A stretch of 64,000 nt of DNA. It comes from Gracilariopsis chorda (Eukaryota > Rhodophyta > Florideophyceae > Gracilariales > Gracilariaceae). This document shows positions 23,675-36,050 of this stretch, piece by piece (within the stretch, counting starts at the first letter, position 1; every line of letters begins with the position of its first letter). The stretch spans positions 1-64,000 of the forward strand of contig NBIV01000361.1 in the NCBI GenBank assembly GCA_003194525.1. The letters run 5' to 3'. A model generated the notes under the pieces. That model had not been told where the DNA came from. It did not search any database and saw only the letters and a list, made by a program, of their open reading frames with translations. Position numbers and translations under genes: made by a program.

Positions 23675-24446
23675 CTAAACCTTGAAAAGCATCTCCATCT
23701 CTGAGTTGAAGTCTTCCAGAAGAGTTCGGGAGTTAGAAGATGGCAGTAGGTCATCAGCGACGACTACGATGGTCACGGTTCCACTGTTGGACTTATATAT
23801 ATATAATCCGCTCTCTGTGCTAGACTGCTTGAATTCCAAGCGCAATAGCTCCTTGTGCATCAGGGATCCCCATATTTTTCCTTCCTGTTTGTGCCCTATA
23901 TTGACTTTAGAAGCAAGCATTCCTTGCCAGGAACAACTGATGATCCAGGAGCGTTTTGGGGTTGTTCCGTGATTGACGGCTCGTCTAGATCTCCGTAAAG
24001 GTATGCATTGCTAATATCTATCGTCGCCTGTAGCAGGCCTTGAGCTGCAGCATTTTCCAACAAAAGACGAATGGTTTCAAATCGGGCAAATGGGGCGTAC
24101 AAGATGTCTGGGTCGTAATCCAAGGACGGACGCTGCAAGTCGCCCCGTGCTACGCAAAGTGGCTTTGGAAGAATGTGCAGAGGGTCGGAGCTCAATAATT
24201 TGCTAAGAACCTCCATAGGAATGGCAAGGGTTTCCTGCCAGCTTTTCTTTCAATCAGCTTCCAAATGCCTCTTTCTGCCAACGCATCTTGCTCGCTGTCG
24301 ATAGCTTCTGCCCATCCTGGCATCACTCTCGCTTCTTCAAAGCTCTTGGGGACTCTGCCATCATCACCAAGGTCTTTGGATCGTGATTTTGCGACAAGTA
24401 AATGAGCAAAATGAGCATCTAGATGATCTTCATCATTGTCACGCAT
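23675..24446 (-). pseudogene. C2 reverse transcriptase
   Basis: The RT starts in the ORF from 24446 (WAEAIDSEQDALAERGIWKL near 24320). It shifts near 24220 and continues in the ORF from 24216 with FETIRLLLENAAAQGLLQ and the palm Asp block ATIDISNAYLYGDLDEP. A further shift leads to the active site VVVADDLLPSSN near 23770, where the Tyr of YVDD is lost but both Asp remain. The order and spacing are those of Ty1/copia RT. Confidence 0.9.
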
Positions 24447-25400
24447 GGTTTTCTCGGCTTCGTATGGTATGAGAGACGAAAAGTTTGTAAGGTCTTGGGT
24501 TCAAGGAAGGCACTCCTTCGTAATCTTAAAATCTGCCTTGTGGCACTTTATTACTTTTCCCGTGGATGAGATGTATATCCTGTACAGTTTCCCCCGCGCT
24601 CTGCATCCCCATGAAGTTTTCAGCAATAGCGCCTTGTAGGAGCTATTCGCGAAGGCTTTAGGCCTGTATATGAACGCGTGGCCATCTTGCCCGAACTTCA
24701 GTAAGTTTTTGAAGTCCGGTTTTCGTCCGAACCATAATGTGTAAGGTACCTTCATTCCTGCTCGAAGATTTGGTACGCAGTTTCTCAAGTAGTTTTAAGA
24801 GAGAGAGGGCTTCGTCCCTAAGTTCATGCGGTAGCTTGGAGGTGAACAGGAATGTTCTAGCCATCTTTCACAAGTCTTGGATGACTTTCTCGGCTACGCC
24901 GTTCGATTTGTGTGCGTATGGTGGGGTAAACTCTAGTACTATACCACTCTCCATCGCGTATGAGACAAAGTTGTCGCACCTATTCTCACTTGCCCCGCCA
25001 AGGCGAACGTGGTACATTACGTTAGGAGGTAGTCCGGTTTCCGCTCGAGCTTTGTACCAGCGGACAGATTCAAAGAACTGTGTCTTTTTACTTAGAAATT
25101 ATATTGAGCTTGCCCTGGTTTTGTCATCAATGAGGAATTGCATATACTTGGAACCTCGTAAAGAGGTCGTGTTAATGGGTCCAGTGAGATCCGTGTGCGT
25201 TAACTGTACTGTTCTCTGCACCACACACTGTGATTGCCGAAGAGGAGCACACTTGGCACCGGCGTCAATGAACGGAGTGCATATGACATTGTTCACTTCG
25301 TCTGCGGAGAATTCGGGACACCTTGACACAAGTCAATGCATGTCAAGAGCTGATCTTGGCCAGGGTGTCCCAGTTTTTCGTGCCAATCCTTGGCTCTAGT
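24447..25400 (-). pseudogene. C2 integrase with GAG-pre-integrase motif
   Basis: The pre-integrase block WHEKLGHPGQDQLL lies near 25385. The core begins LTHTDLTGPI near 25200 with the first catalytic Asp. The second block reads RLGGASEN near 25010, so the DNGGE-type Asp is missing. The third, PYAHKSNGVAEKVIQDL near 24910, keeps the Glu and is followed by MARTFLF. The C-terminal part (VPYTLWFGRKPDFKNLLKFG) is in the ORF from 24788. Loss of the second Asp predicts an inactive enzyme. Confidence 0.87.
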
Positions 25401-25800
25401 GTCAGGTGCGTGTGCCGTGGCTTGTACCTGTGGTGGTGATACGGGGCTCGGTAGGGGATAGAGTCCCTCTCTCGGAGGGGATTGTTGTGTGGCTTTGCCC
25501 GTTGTGCGGTCTCTAATAATGAAGCGTTTTGTGAATTTTACCTCGACATACGTCGCCCGGACGGATAAGGATACCAAGTTATAGTCGAAGGTTGGGGTAT
25601 GTTTAGCCAGTAGCATAAGTCCAGTTCCGAAAGGTAGCTTTATTTTTCTACACCCTACGATCTCTGACTGGTGGTCGCAAGTGTTTTCTGTTTGCGGAGG
25701 TGTTTGGTGATATTCCCAGAACAACTATTTGTCCTGGATGAAAACACGACTAGCCCCAGAATGTACCCATGTTGGGGTTGTGTTGTCCTGATGGAGACTG
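25401..25800 (-). pseudogene. C2 aspartic protease
   Basis: The copia motif W-x-x-D-S-G-A-S appears near 25770 as WVHSGASRVF, so the catalytic Asp is His. It is followed, after a stop, by a beta-rich stretch (KLPFGTGLMLLAKHTP, YNLVSLSVRATYVEV) to about 25540. This is the third protease in the window with its catalytic Asp replaced. Confidence 0.75.
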
Positions 25801-26638
25801 GCAGTAGCTATTGCTATGAATCCGCGGTGGTGGTTTCTGTTTCTGTTGCCATGGTTGCGGTTAGCGTTGGTCGCCCTTGGTTGTTGGAGTCGCGAAAACT
25901 GTTCGAGTCCCAAGCTCGATTGTTGTTACGTCCTTCCCCTTTTTTATATTTGTTCTTGTTTATTTTTGGGCTGTTGTTGGTTATTGTTCTTCTTGAGCCA
26001 ACATTCGGCCCTGATGTGGCCAATGCGTCCACAGTTCCAACATACGACTCCCTTCTTATTGCCTTTTGTACGCTGCTTGTGTCGGGTGGTAGATTTCTTC
26101 GCAGCGAGGTAAGGGTGACTGGCATTCTTTCTTGGCCTCTGTGATCTTCGTTATAGATGTAGAAGCCCGGTGAATTCGTCGGTCCATTTCAGATCCCACA
26201 AGCGAAATGACTTGATCGTACTCTATGTTGGTTCCGTCGGCCAAAATTTTGATTGCCGTTAATGAGTCCTGCAAGGTGCGAAGCAAAGTCCCAGTTCGCT
26301 TCTTGTCCATGAGACGGTCACCCAGTCCAGCGAGTTCTAAGTAGGTGGTTTCCCACTCTAGCAAATGTCACTGAATGTCGTCGCCGTGCTTGAATGTCAA
26401 GCTTAGCTTTTGGCGAAGGTCCAACTTGGATTGTACGTTGTGCTCCTTGTAGGTGGCCTCCAGTTTATTCCATACCTCCAAAGCAGAGCAGTGTTCTCGT
26501 TCGAGTAGTTCCGAGACTGCGACGATCGTCTATCGTTTGCGTGCCAAGGTTCTAAAAAATGACCAATCTTGCCTTACGATCGGCATTGTCCCATCTCTTT
26601 CGAGCTGCGGTGGAACCCTCATTTGTACGAGGTTCCAT
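25801..26638 (-). pseudogene. C2 gag, UBN2-like, with zinc knuckle
   Basis: An ATG at 26638-26636 opens MEPRTNEGSTAARKRWDNAD. After shifts the capsid-like core follows: EREHCSALEVWNKLEATYKE near 26510, then KRTGTLLRTLQDSLTAIKIL near 26290. The nucleocapsid knuckle CWNCGRIGHIRAEC is encoded at 26042-26001 in a different frame and has all four ligands. The helical pattern is that of copia-type gag polypeptides (UBN2 family). Three shifts and at least one stop break it. Confidence 0.83.
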
Positions 26639-27659
26639 CAGAACGAATAATGATTGTAGGGAGTGCATGAGATCCCTAATGTATATGCTCCAAGTATAAT
26701 AATCAGCTCCCCCTTTTAGACGGGGTATACATTTATTTTCGTTGTGAGTGTCAGAGTCTATCGCGAAGTACCAGTCAAAGCAAGACTAAGTGAGACTGGC
26801 AGAAAGGATTCTTCACTGGTCCCTTACTGGTCAAGGGATCCTTTTACTACTTTTTCGTAGCCGGGTCCACTGGCGGAAGATGCTATCTCCGGTTCCCTAA
26901 AGGTTACAGCTCCGGCTCCGAGTAAGACTCTATCTGTGAGATGCAATTACAGCAGCCTATCCACGTTCTGCACAATCTAGAATGAGTGTACGTGTAACTT
27001 ACGGAATGCCCAGGAGAGTTTACTAACAGCAGGATATGCGTTCACCAGTTGGCCTCCTCTAATTCCTTACGGCTACTTGCTCGGCGACCGTGCTCCGTAA
27101 GACGTCCTTGTACTCAATAAGGTCCAGGCCAAACGACGAGACACCATGTCCTTGTACGAGGGGCTACACTCACACTAGCTGAGCCAGTTATACGGCAAGT
27201 GCGCTACCCGCAGGTTTAGTTCAAGTCCCCAGTCGAATCCCAACCGGTATTTGGCTTGCGAAGCTCAGCTCAGCCAATTGCTAACTTCCTTAAAGGTGTA
27301 ATAGAGGCGGCGGTCTTCTTCAGGACTTACGAATTTTCTCGTCTTATATTGAAGTTTCCTTGCGGGGTAATGAAAAAGCGAGGCTTATTCAGAATTTTAA
27401 GATTCCCAGTTCGCCGTTGGTACTCTTATTCCAAGTTTGAAGAGTGTTATGCGGAGCGTGCAGTAACTGCAATGAGTCGCCACTAGAAGCTTCAGGTGGT
27501 CGGTCTAGACCGCAAGCCAGGGGCAAGGGTTGTTCAACGACACGGTGGCTTTCAAGAAGCTTCTAGTGCGCATGTTCTAACACAAAGAAGAATAAGGGGG
27601 TTACGACACGACAGACAAGTAGAGTGCGTGTGGGGAGGGGGCGATGGTAGTGACAGCAG
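26639..27659 (-). other. C2 leader between gag and the tandem repeats
   Basis: No coding thread was recognised. A tRNA-like stretch is seen near 27180-27245 on the + strand (see findings). A leader of about 1.5 kb, repeats included, is long for a copia element. Confidence 0.5.
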
Positions 27660-27982
27660 ACAAACCAAGTATTATGTGGGCCAGAGGGGGTGGGGAGGGC
27701 GGCAAGAACATGGCAGCCAAGTAGTATGTGCCACGAAGGGGGTAGGGTTGCGGCGACAAACATGCAGCCAAGTAGTATGTGCCTCGGAGCGGGGGTTGGC
27801 GGCGACAACACGGCAGCCATGTAGTATTTGCCCCGAAGGGTGGGGGTCGCGGCAACAACATGGCAGCCAAATATTATGTGCGTCAGAGGGCTCGGAGGGA
27901 ACGGTGGCGACAACACGGCAGCAAAGTAGTGTGTGCCCCGGGGGGCCGCAGCAAAAACAAGGGAGCCAAGTAGTATTTTCGC
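27660..27982. repeat. Tandem repeat, about six units of ~56 bp, in the C2 leader
   Basis: Units share a core near CCAAGTAGTATGTGCC, then a G-rich run, then GGCGACAACA with a CGGCAG-like end. Six successive units can be followed from about 27660 to 27975 with substitutions and small indels. On the minus strand the array is open for over 200 codons because of its base composition. I regard that reading as non-coding. Confidence 0.85.
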
Positions 27983-28140
27983 GCGCGCGGACGGAGAAGG
28001 TGAAAGCGTGGCAGCGCGCGCGTGTGTAGAGAAGGCTGTTGCACGGCAGTGCGTCCGAAGGCGGAGAAGGTGGGAGTGCGATAGCGCGCGCGCGGGGGAG
28101 AAGGTGGCTGTGTGGTAGCGCGCGCGCAAAGGTAAGCACG
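27983..28140. repeat. Second tandem array, GCGCGC/GAGAAGGTG units
   Basis: About four units of 35-50 bp alternate an alternating-purine-pyrimidine run (GCGCGCGCG) with GAGAAGG. The (GC)n tracts could form Z-DNA. The array lies directly inside the proposed 5' LTR of C2. Confidence 0.75.
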
Positions 28141-28180
28141 GAAGGTGTGGTGAGAAGGGGGTTTGGCGGCGATGCAACCA

Positions 28181-28327
28181 TGTAGCGGGGTTGTATTCCA
28201 CTCTCTGGCTTCTCCTAAGACCTTTCGGGGAAGGCAGATCAGGGAGGTCATTTATTTTGTGCCTCCAGTTGGAAGGAGTGAACAATATTCCTCGTTCCAA
28301 CTGGTGGCCAGCGTAGATCCATCCACA
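28181..28327 (-). repeat. C2 5' LTR, 147 bp
   Basis: It begins TGTAGCGGGGTTGTATT at 28181 and ends CCATCCACA at 28327, matching the left copy along its whole length. On the minus strand it is followed by TGGTTGCATCG, which could pair with the 3' end of a tRNA and prime DNA synthesis. Confidence 0.82.
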
Positions 28328-31089
28328 GTTGGCCTCCGATTTTATTGGATCGTTACTTCATTAACCAACTAGTAACTTGCCCCAGTCCTACTGCTTCTGC
28401 ATGAGGCAGCAACCAATTTAGGTATACAGCTCATCAGTACTTAGGGTGTGGGGTAGACCGTTTTTGGAAATTGCAAATATTTGTGGGTACGGGAAAGCTG
28501 CTTTTTAGCTTTTGGAAGTGCTCCACTACATTGAAGGCCACGTAATCGAACTGAGCTTGTTGTTTTTTTCATGCTCAGATTGTGGTCATAGAATTCCTAC
28601 AGGGGTGTACGCTCAAATGTGACCTTCTTGGAAGTGACCGCCATATGGCTGTCCTACATCTACGGCAACTGCCAAGCTGATAAGTTGGTGCATAGCCGTC
28701 TGAAGGGAGACGAGATGACGGTTGATGTACGCTAGGCTGGTATTCTTTCCAGGATCTCCAAGTGGTGAGCTCATTTCTGGAAACCTGTGCGACCGATGAG
28801 GTAGTACAGGAGGCCAATAGTGAGGTGTTGGCTTGCAGACAGAGACCTGAGCAGACCGAATTGTATCTTGCATGATCGCCCTGTGTCTTGAGGTCTCGCT
28901 GTGAGAGCGTATTTATTACCACTCGGTCATAGTATATTTGCATCCAAAACTGGGACAGGTCCGCTAGGGCTCAGATCCGCAATTACTTAGGATATCACCA
29001 TAAGGTCGACTATGATTCCCTTGCTAGGTACGCCTAAGAAAGTGGTGACACCGTGCGAGAAGGGAAGAGAGGCGCCTCTAACCCTCGTTTCCGGACCAAA
29101 AAGGGGAGACGGAGCTTGTCCCTACACCCCAAAAAAGAAACAAACCATGCGTAGGATACAACAACTAGTGGCCAAAAGTCCATTTCGTAAGTGCGATTTT
29201 GGGACGACGAACAGTAACCTTGTCGTTCTACTGGTCTAACATCAGGTGGAAGGGATCTACATTCCAGGGAAGCGCAGTACCGATTATGGTCTCTGCACCC
29301 ACTGGTAATAAATACATCTTGCCACATTTCAGAAGTCGAAACTCTTCCTACTGCAGTGAATATTTGCAGGTAACGGGTGGATCGCCGAAATACAATCTCA
29401 TGGCGTTCCGGGATACAAGGAATAGAAATCCGTTTTGTCGATTCGGTCTATTCCCCCACCCTCTGAGAACTGCGTAACCCAGTGTAGCTCCCCAAATGCA
29501 AGAGACACTGCTCAGGGCACTTCAGGAAACCCATGCAGACATGTTCGGTGGAACAGATTCGCCCTGTACCGACCTCTGGAAGAACTTTTACGAGTATGGT
29601 CTGCAGCCAAGTTGGAACTACGACACAAATGCTTCAACCTCAACAGGTGTTGCTGCTTACTAACATTCGTAAAGATACCGATATCACCCCTTAGATGGAA
29701 AAATCGAAATGGTCGGCTTGAAAGACATTCCCAACCGTCAACACCAAGAAGAACCTCCAGAACTAGAGGGATAACGTATGAATGAATAACCAGTACTGAC
29801 TGGTGCTAAAGGTATTTCAAATGATTTGGTCCTATTCTGCTTTGCAAACCACAGAAACAGTGAAGTAAACAGTGCGCTATAGGCTATTGCAAACCATTTG
29901 TTACCTATGGTAACCGTCCTGCATACCGACGCAGAGCAGAATGTGGTGAATGCCAAAAGTTTTTCAATCCAGGGCTTGAAGTGGTTACGCTCGTGTACGC
30001 TCCCAACCCAATCAAGAGATGGTAAAAGATCTCTGCTATCCGTTAGTGGATACATCGATTTCATGCTTTTTGTGGCTAACCTTCAGGTTCGAGTTTGGAT
30101 TGTCGTTGTTGAGTAGTCGGCAGTAGAGTGCATTCTTAACACTATGTTTCCTGTTCGCCACGCCGGGGTGATCTTTCCGCGCTCCCGTGCAGTGCATTTC
30201 AACAACTTTCCATGCATCACTATTGTAACTGACTACAAAAGAACTCAGGGTTGGAATGGAAAAAGCCGAGTAATCACAATCGGAAGGTACGGTCTCCAAT
30301 AAAGTATGGCCTTCCAGCTCGGTTTCTATAAAAGCAGGGATCAAAATGGAGAAACTGGTTACTCGTCCTGAACCTGGCCTTATTTTGGTACAGAATCAAG
30401 CCAAACTGCATAATAAGCACATGAACGTTATGGCGACTGGTATCTGTGACAACAACCCTAATAACCTATTTTAGATATACGGCAGCCACTTTGGGAATAA
30501 GCCCGCGATGCTACCGAAATGTACTGCCATTGAACACGTCTATATTCTTTTGTCTCAGAAGTTTACCCTATCGAGGTCAAACCATGTCGGTCAACCTGAA
30601 GAACACGGATGGGAAACCAAACCTGATATAGTTTAGGACACAGATTCGGAAGGTAAGGCACGGGACCTACAATGAGAATAAGTTGCAAAGGATACCAGGA
30701 CGGAAATGAACGTGGAAAAGATGGAAATTACCATGAATGTGAAGAAAAGAAAAAGAGAAAGGAGATGAATATCGAGACCATGAAGGTGAAGTAGAAGATG
30801 CCAAAGTTTCGATACCGGACATCCACATTAGAATTGAAGACAAAACGTTGATTAGGATAATGATTGAGATGATGGAACCATTTAAGGCCATGGTCAGGAG
30901 GCCTTGGTGTAATAAAGGCCACCAACATTGCATTGATCTCGTTCCATGTGATCATCCACAACTGTACCATGCTGGTTTGAATTCCTATGAAGTGGAAGAC
31001 TAAGCGGCCGAACTAATCCTTCGTGAAGTTGTTGTGGAGCCCTTAAATGCAAAGTAGGCCCGTTTCCGGGTACTGGTTCAGAACGTATT
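28328..31089. other. Decayed sequence, no gene identified
   Basis: A minus-strand thread from 28873 to 28613 and + strand threads at 29199-29785 and 30290-30460 look protein-like but match nothing I know. The RT that follows suggests some of the + strand thread may be gag, protease and linker of the same gypsy copy. Confidence 0.3.
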
Positions 31090-31760
31090 CATCAATGTAT
31101 CCGATTCTGCGTATAATACAGGAAATTAAATGCCGTAACGACCAGGGATTGGTATTCCGAACCTTAAATGGATGAGTATATAGATTCCCTGTAAGATACG
31201 AAAGTCTTTACCACATTGGACGGAAGCAGTGGTTATTTCCAAATGGAAAGACCAGAAAAGCGCAGATATAAAACAACGTTCAAGTGTCACTCTCGCTTTT
31301 TCACGCTTCTCCCAGTTCAGTTTGATATGAAGAATGAACCTACCGCTTTTCAAAGATGTTTGAACATTATCATATCCAAGGGAAGGTGTAGTATTACTGC
31401 ACTGCTTTTCTTGGACGATGTGATAATCTGTATCAGAACTGTTTAGAAACATTTTCACCACGATCTTACTGTGCTACAGATGCTGAAGGAGGCGTGAGAT
31501 TCGCAGAAGCTGAAAACTACGTTTTTTAGCATAGGGTAGAATGCTCGGGACAAACCGTTAACCCTGGAACGTTGGAGGTAGCCCAGCAAATTATTCGTGC
31601 GCTGCAGGAAGTGAGGAGCCCTACCTCTCAAAAGTATATTCCTTCCTGTACAGGATTATTTAATTTTAACAGAAGGTTGATCAAAATGTTCGCATAGATT
31701 GTATCATTTTCTAAAACTTTCGTGTTATCCACTTTGAAACTAAGCTTTTCGTGATGCTGA
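31090..31760 (+). pseudogene. G3, Ty3/gypsy RT fragment
   Basis: The reading starts near 31110 with a decayed Y-R-x-L-N-A-V block. It continues as WMSI-like MDEYIDSL with a TAA. The palm reads MDGSSGYFQMERPEKRRYKT from 31216, then the active site LLFLDDVIICI near 31408. After two stops, thumb residues continue as NPGTLEVAQQIIRALQEV (31560-31620) and LFNFNRRLIKMFA (31650-31695). The Asp-Asp pair is intact. It is closely parallel to the E1 RT. No matching integrase was securely found downstream. Confidence 0.85.
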
Positions 31761-34700
31761 GTAATCCACTGACTAAGAATGGGGGCTACCACGAATCAGT
31801 TTTGGGTAACCTCTAGTTCTGATATTAAACCCTTTTGGTAAGAAGGGCGCTGAGCGGCTGGAAAACCCGTAGATCATTGTCACGGTCTTTGTCTGACTCC
31901 GGCAAATTGTACAGCATAATTTTGGCATTACGGTGAGAATTCCTCTTTTTCCGGCTGTAGTGCTTCCTTCTCTTACTTTTGCCTTTACAATCTCTTTACA
32001 GTCTATATCACTTGAGTCCGAATCGGTGTCTGAGGTCGAGATATCAGGGCGCGACAGCCTTCTGTTCTTATTCTTTAGTCAGTTATTTCTCTTCTTCCAC
32101 TTGGGTCTCTCTTGCCACCTGTCTTCGCAGCTGTATGGACCACCGGAACCACTGTCAGGGTCCGTACAGACTGCATCCTGTTTTGCTCAATTAATAGGTC
32201 CACGGAGGTATACCCCTTCTAGGCCATCCCCTATCTAACGCTCTTCTGGCCTCTTCATGCGTTCTATAAGTGCTTCACCATTTCGGTCGTTGGGGACAAT
32301 CTGGGACTGAACAGCGTCGAGTTCTGGATACCCTTTGGTCTTTCCAAACTTGTTCTGTTAGCATCAGAATATCCTTTTGCAAGCCCTTGCAGATCCTTTC
32401 CACGGATACCTATCCCATACCTCAAAAGTATTTTCGATCTTTTTGCTCGAGAATTGAAACACCAAGACCGTAGAACGATGGATCAGTTTCTGTACTGCTT
32501 CTTCGATCACCGTTTCGGTAATGTGTTTCAATTCTAATTACGGTATTACCAAGTTCGATCCATTGTACTGGGAATTTGACAGACGTTTTGTGCAGCGCTA
32601 GTCTCTAGGTACACCAGAGACCCAAATCTAACCACACAGATAACCTGGGGAGCAGCACCCAAAGCCGTCCGCCCTCTTGCCTAGAACACAACGTATTGGT
32701 GTTTCTACGGAGCACACCCTCAATGTCATCCATTTTGGGGTTAGGGTGTATGACACCAGCTCATCTGCTGTGGTGTGACGTGAGGAACCTCTGGACCGAG
32801 TGGTTTGTGTCTGCATATCCAAAGTAAACCTAATAAGGCACAAAAGTGCTTGTTATTGGTCACAAACAAGAACATGGTTTTCCAATTTCACTTTTCTCGT
32901 GTCGAACTAAGTGATACTCCGACATTCTATGTCAGAATACCAAACTGTGGTATGAATGACAGTGGGTGTTGACCAATTGCGTAGCTGGTGTAGGACGTGG
33001 TTGTAGACCGCTGCGACGTCGGTTCACCTAAGAATGTAGAAGAGAGGAATCTTGTAATGTCTGTCATGGTACCAAATACTACCCGTACAAGATAGTTAGG
33101 CCACGATACTAACCCCCTTTGAAGATTTGGAGGGCGTGGCAGGGCCACTAGTAATAATCTGGAAGGTATTTGATATTCTGAATGGCGTACTGGAGAAGCT
33201 AAACAGTGTCACAACTAGCCAAGAGGGGCCTAACTTTGTCATGCTTAGCAAGAGATTGTCGCACACACCTTAGGGTTGAGAAGAGCTCCTCCTCCGGTGC
33301 AGTTTGTTACGTGGCACAGGTTGAAGCCCATCCTAGTGGAACGGTCTTGGTCACAGTGGCAGAGTAGCACTCTCTATGTAAAATAAGTTAGCACTGTAGT
33401 TAGTGTGGCACTTCCACGCACGTGGTGATACATACTAGCTGGTCGAAATCAATTGATCCCCGCGGCTTACCAAAAGAGCGGAAAACAGACTGGGCCAATA
33501 GAAGTTATCAGAACACTGGAGAACGTCATCACTTTCCGCTTCGAAGATGTCAAGAAGCATCACTCGTAATGCATAACAGTGTATGGTAGGAGCCATCTGG
33601 GGCGCTTTTTCTTTGAGATGTACAAACTTCTCGCTTACTTTGATATCACCGTTTTGGACGAGTACCCTCACCATGGCAATATCGACTTCTATCGCCATCT
33701 ATAGCGATCCATCGAACGTACGCTGTCTAGCATACTTGCCAGGCGAAGCCCTCATGTCACTTTTGACATCTTGGAATGGGAACGCTCCCAGAGTGAACAG
33801 AATATGTGTCTTATGTTCTCCAACGCAATTACCTCCAGGAAGATTGCGCTTACCCACGGCGGACACCTTCTGGGCAGCATGATTTCAAACCTCTCATTGT
33901 GGGTCTGTTAGCGCCTTTCAGGTTTCGGAGGCCTGAAGGTATGCTTTACGTATTTTGACTGTATGAGAAGCCTCTATGACAATACCTGCCACATTGAGAC
34001 GGCGAATACGTTTTGTGGGCGGAATTGGTGGATGGAAACGACGATCAACAGAGAGATCCACCAGTGTAAAAATCAATTTCCATATAGCTGGAGTTCCAAA
34101 TCACACCGTATCGGGCTTACCCCACATTTGCAGAGTACAACGGTTTAAAATTTATGTAAGCAGCGGCTGTCTTCATGGGTCAGAACTCTGAAATAGAGAA
34201 GCAACCAAGAGTTTAATACAGAAAAGCATTCCTGAACTTCGTAAAATGCCACCAACTGATGGTTGAATGCACGACAGAAGTGAATTTGATTTTTTTGGAG
34301 AAATATTCTGTGATGTACAAATATTATGTGGTACCACTCAAGATTTCGCTGTGACGAATGCATGATTCCAAGGCGGCATCGCCTCACCATCTTTGGCTGT
34401 CACTCCAACGAATAGGGTCTAATGAAGAGAGCAGAGCGAACACCTCTGTGGGAGCTTCTAATCATTCGGGAGACATTCCAATCATGTACCTCACGTTGGC
34501 CAAACGGATGAGGTATAGAAGCTCATAGTCACAAAATAAATCTGAGAGGTCACTTTGGATCGTATGCGGATTAAAGTGGCGAACCGCTGAGGGATGGGTA
34601 CGATCCTGAAACGAGGGCATGACGAGAAAGACGATGACGCCTTTCTCTATTCCTGTTGGACAGATTAATTAGGACCACTAGCCAGCGATGGAAGTCTTAT

Positions 34701-36040
34701 CGGCTCAAAGAGATGTAATGGTTGAAATTCGGATGTTCACATTCCTTCCCCCTGCGTTCGGATACCGCGATGCGCCATTACATAATACGAATACGTTTGT
34801 GTCAGAAACCTGAACGTAATAGCTCGATCTCTGTAATGTAAGTTTGATCCACATTGGTAAGATTCTCCACAGAGGTCATAAACCACAACACGTTTTGAAC
34901 GGAGTCCACCCAGTACGAACTTAGATATTTCGCACAGGGTCATGCCCTGGCCGCATTGGTATGCTTTCTCTGGAGGAAACACTTGGTAGGGATAGGAGTT
35001 ACGATTCTGTTGAAAGTTTTGAACGGGAAGACGGAGGCTCTGCAACACGCCTTCATTGGGTTCCTTGCACTTCCATTGGTCGCGAATCTGGCTCCTAGTG
35101 ATAGAGAAGATGGCAGAAGGGTAACGATGCAAGCTGCGCAAAGCAAATCCCGGTAGTCGGTTGCACAAAACAGCAGCTATTATAGTTCATTGCGTGCGAG
35201 AAGACACGCGCTTTTCCGTTCCTGCGTACTGCCACTGCAGTCACGGTTTCCTTCATTGAAATTCTTAAGGTTCCAGATGACCGAACAGAGCTTGGCGCTT
35301 GTTGCCGAACCTGATGCAGATTTTCCAAAGGGCCGGAAATCACGTCCATCCTTCGTTCGCTTACCAAATGACGGTAGTACTAGTGTTTTATACATGTCAA
35401 CGCACGGGTAATAAAACCTGCTGCTATTAAAATTGCCTGAGCAAATTATTGTAACCATGTGGCAATCGATTATCACGTCTACATTGCAAACCGCTGCCGT
35501 ACAAAGCACATCCCTACCACTCGCTGAGCGACGCACCCCGGGGCCGGGCTGATTGCAAGAGGGGGGTTTGTCTTATAGAAAGACAAGTGGCTCATCGACT
35601 TGAAGCATTTGACGAGTGGTACTATGTAGGATACAGTAGCTAACTAATTGGAATAGGAATGTTTTTATCTTAGAATAGATGGTGACACTCTACCATTGTG
35701 CCCATGGCCACGGCAATACGGGCGTCTCCAACTTCATCCAGGTAGCAGAATATGCCCCAGGTCGCTCAATGTTAAGGTGGGCGCAGCGCTGCTTTACCAA
35801 AAATGTCGAAGTCAGGGATCTATAGGCTAATTTTGATATCTTCTGCTTTCTACATTTGGTGTATGTAAGACCTTCCAAGGTAATACTATTCCGGTCACCA
35901 TCCCTTCACATCTATAGAGAGGGAACGTAGCATGGGACTGCTCTCTTGTACCTCTGTGATTGATGCCGGCAATTTCATTACAGGAGCCCATTCTTCTGCC
36001 TCCTAGATTGAGCTCAACTCGGGGCTCCTTTCATCCACGC
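31761..36040. other. Decayed sequence with unresolved coding threads
   Basis: Threads worth naming are a minus ORF at 33698-33435 (87 codons), a + strand reading at 33700-33900, which may be the tail of G3, and minus ORFs at 35168-34737 and 35536-35180. None shows a diagnostic motif. No repeats with clear ends were found. Confidence 0.3.
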
Positions 36041-36050
36041 CACACAATTG

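Larger units (their letters stand above)
22389..28327 (-). mobile_element. C2, full-length but decayed Ty1/copia retrotransposon with short LTRs
   Basis: Two 147-bp direct repeats starting TGTAGCGGGG and ending CTACA or CCACA bound the element. Between them, on the minus strand, come a tandem-repeat leader, gag with zinc knuckle, protease, integrase, RT and RNase H. Inside the right LTR the minus strand continues with TGGTTGCATCG, a plausible primer-binding site. The left LTR is preceded on that strand by the purine-rich AAGAGACGG, a plausible polypurine tract. The LTRs differ at about 25 of 147 sites by hand alignment. No target duplication is visible (ATGGT against GTTGG). Confidence 0.85.

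Noticed and set aside
27480-28140. CRISPR-like array of regular repeats
   Set aside because: Units are contiguous and diverged without unique spacers, and the context is a eukaryotic retrotransposon.
27563-28300. A 245-codon minus-strand ORF across the tandem repeats
   Set aside because: It is open only because of the repeat unit composition, runs through the proposed LTR and priming site, and has repetitive low-complexity translation.
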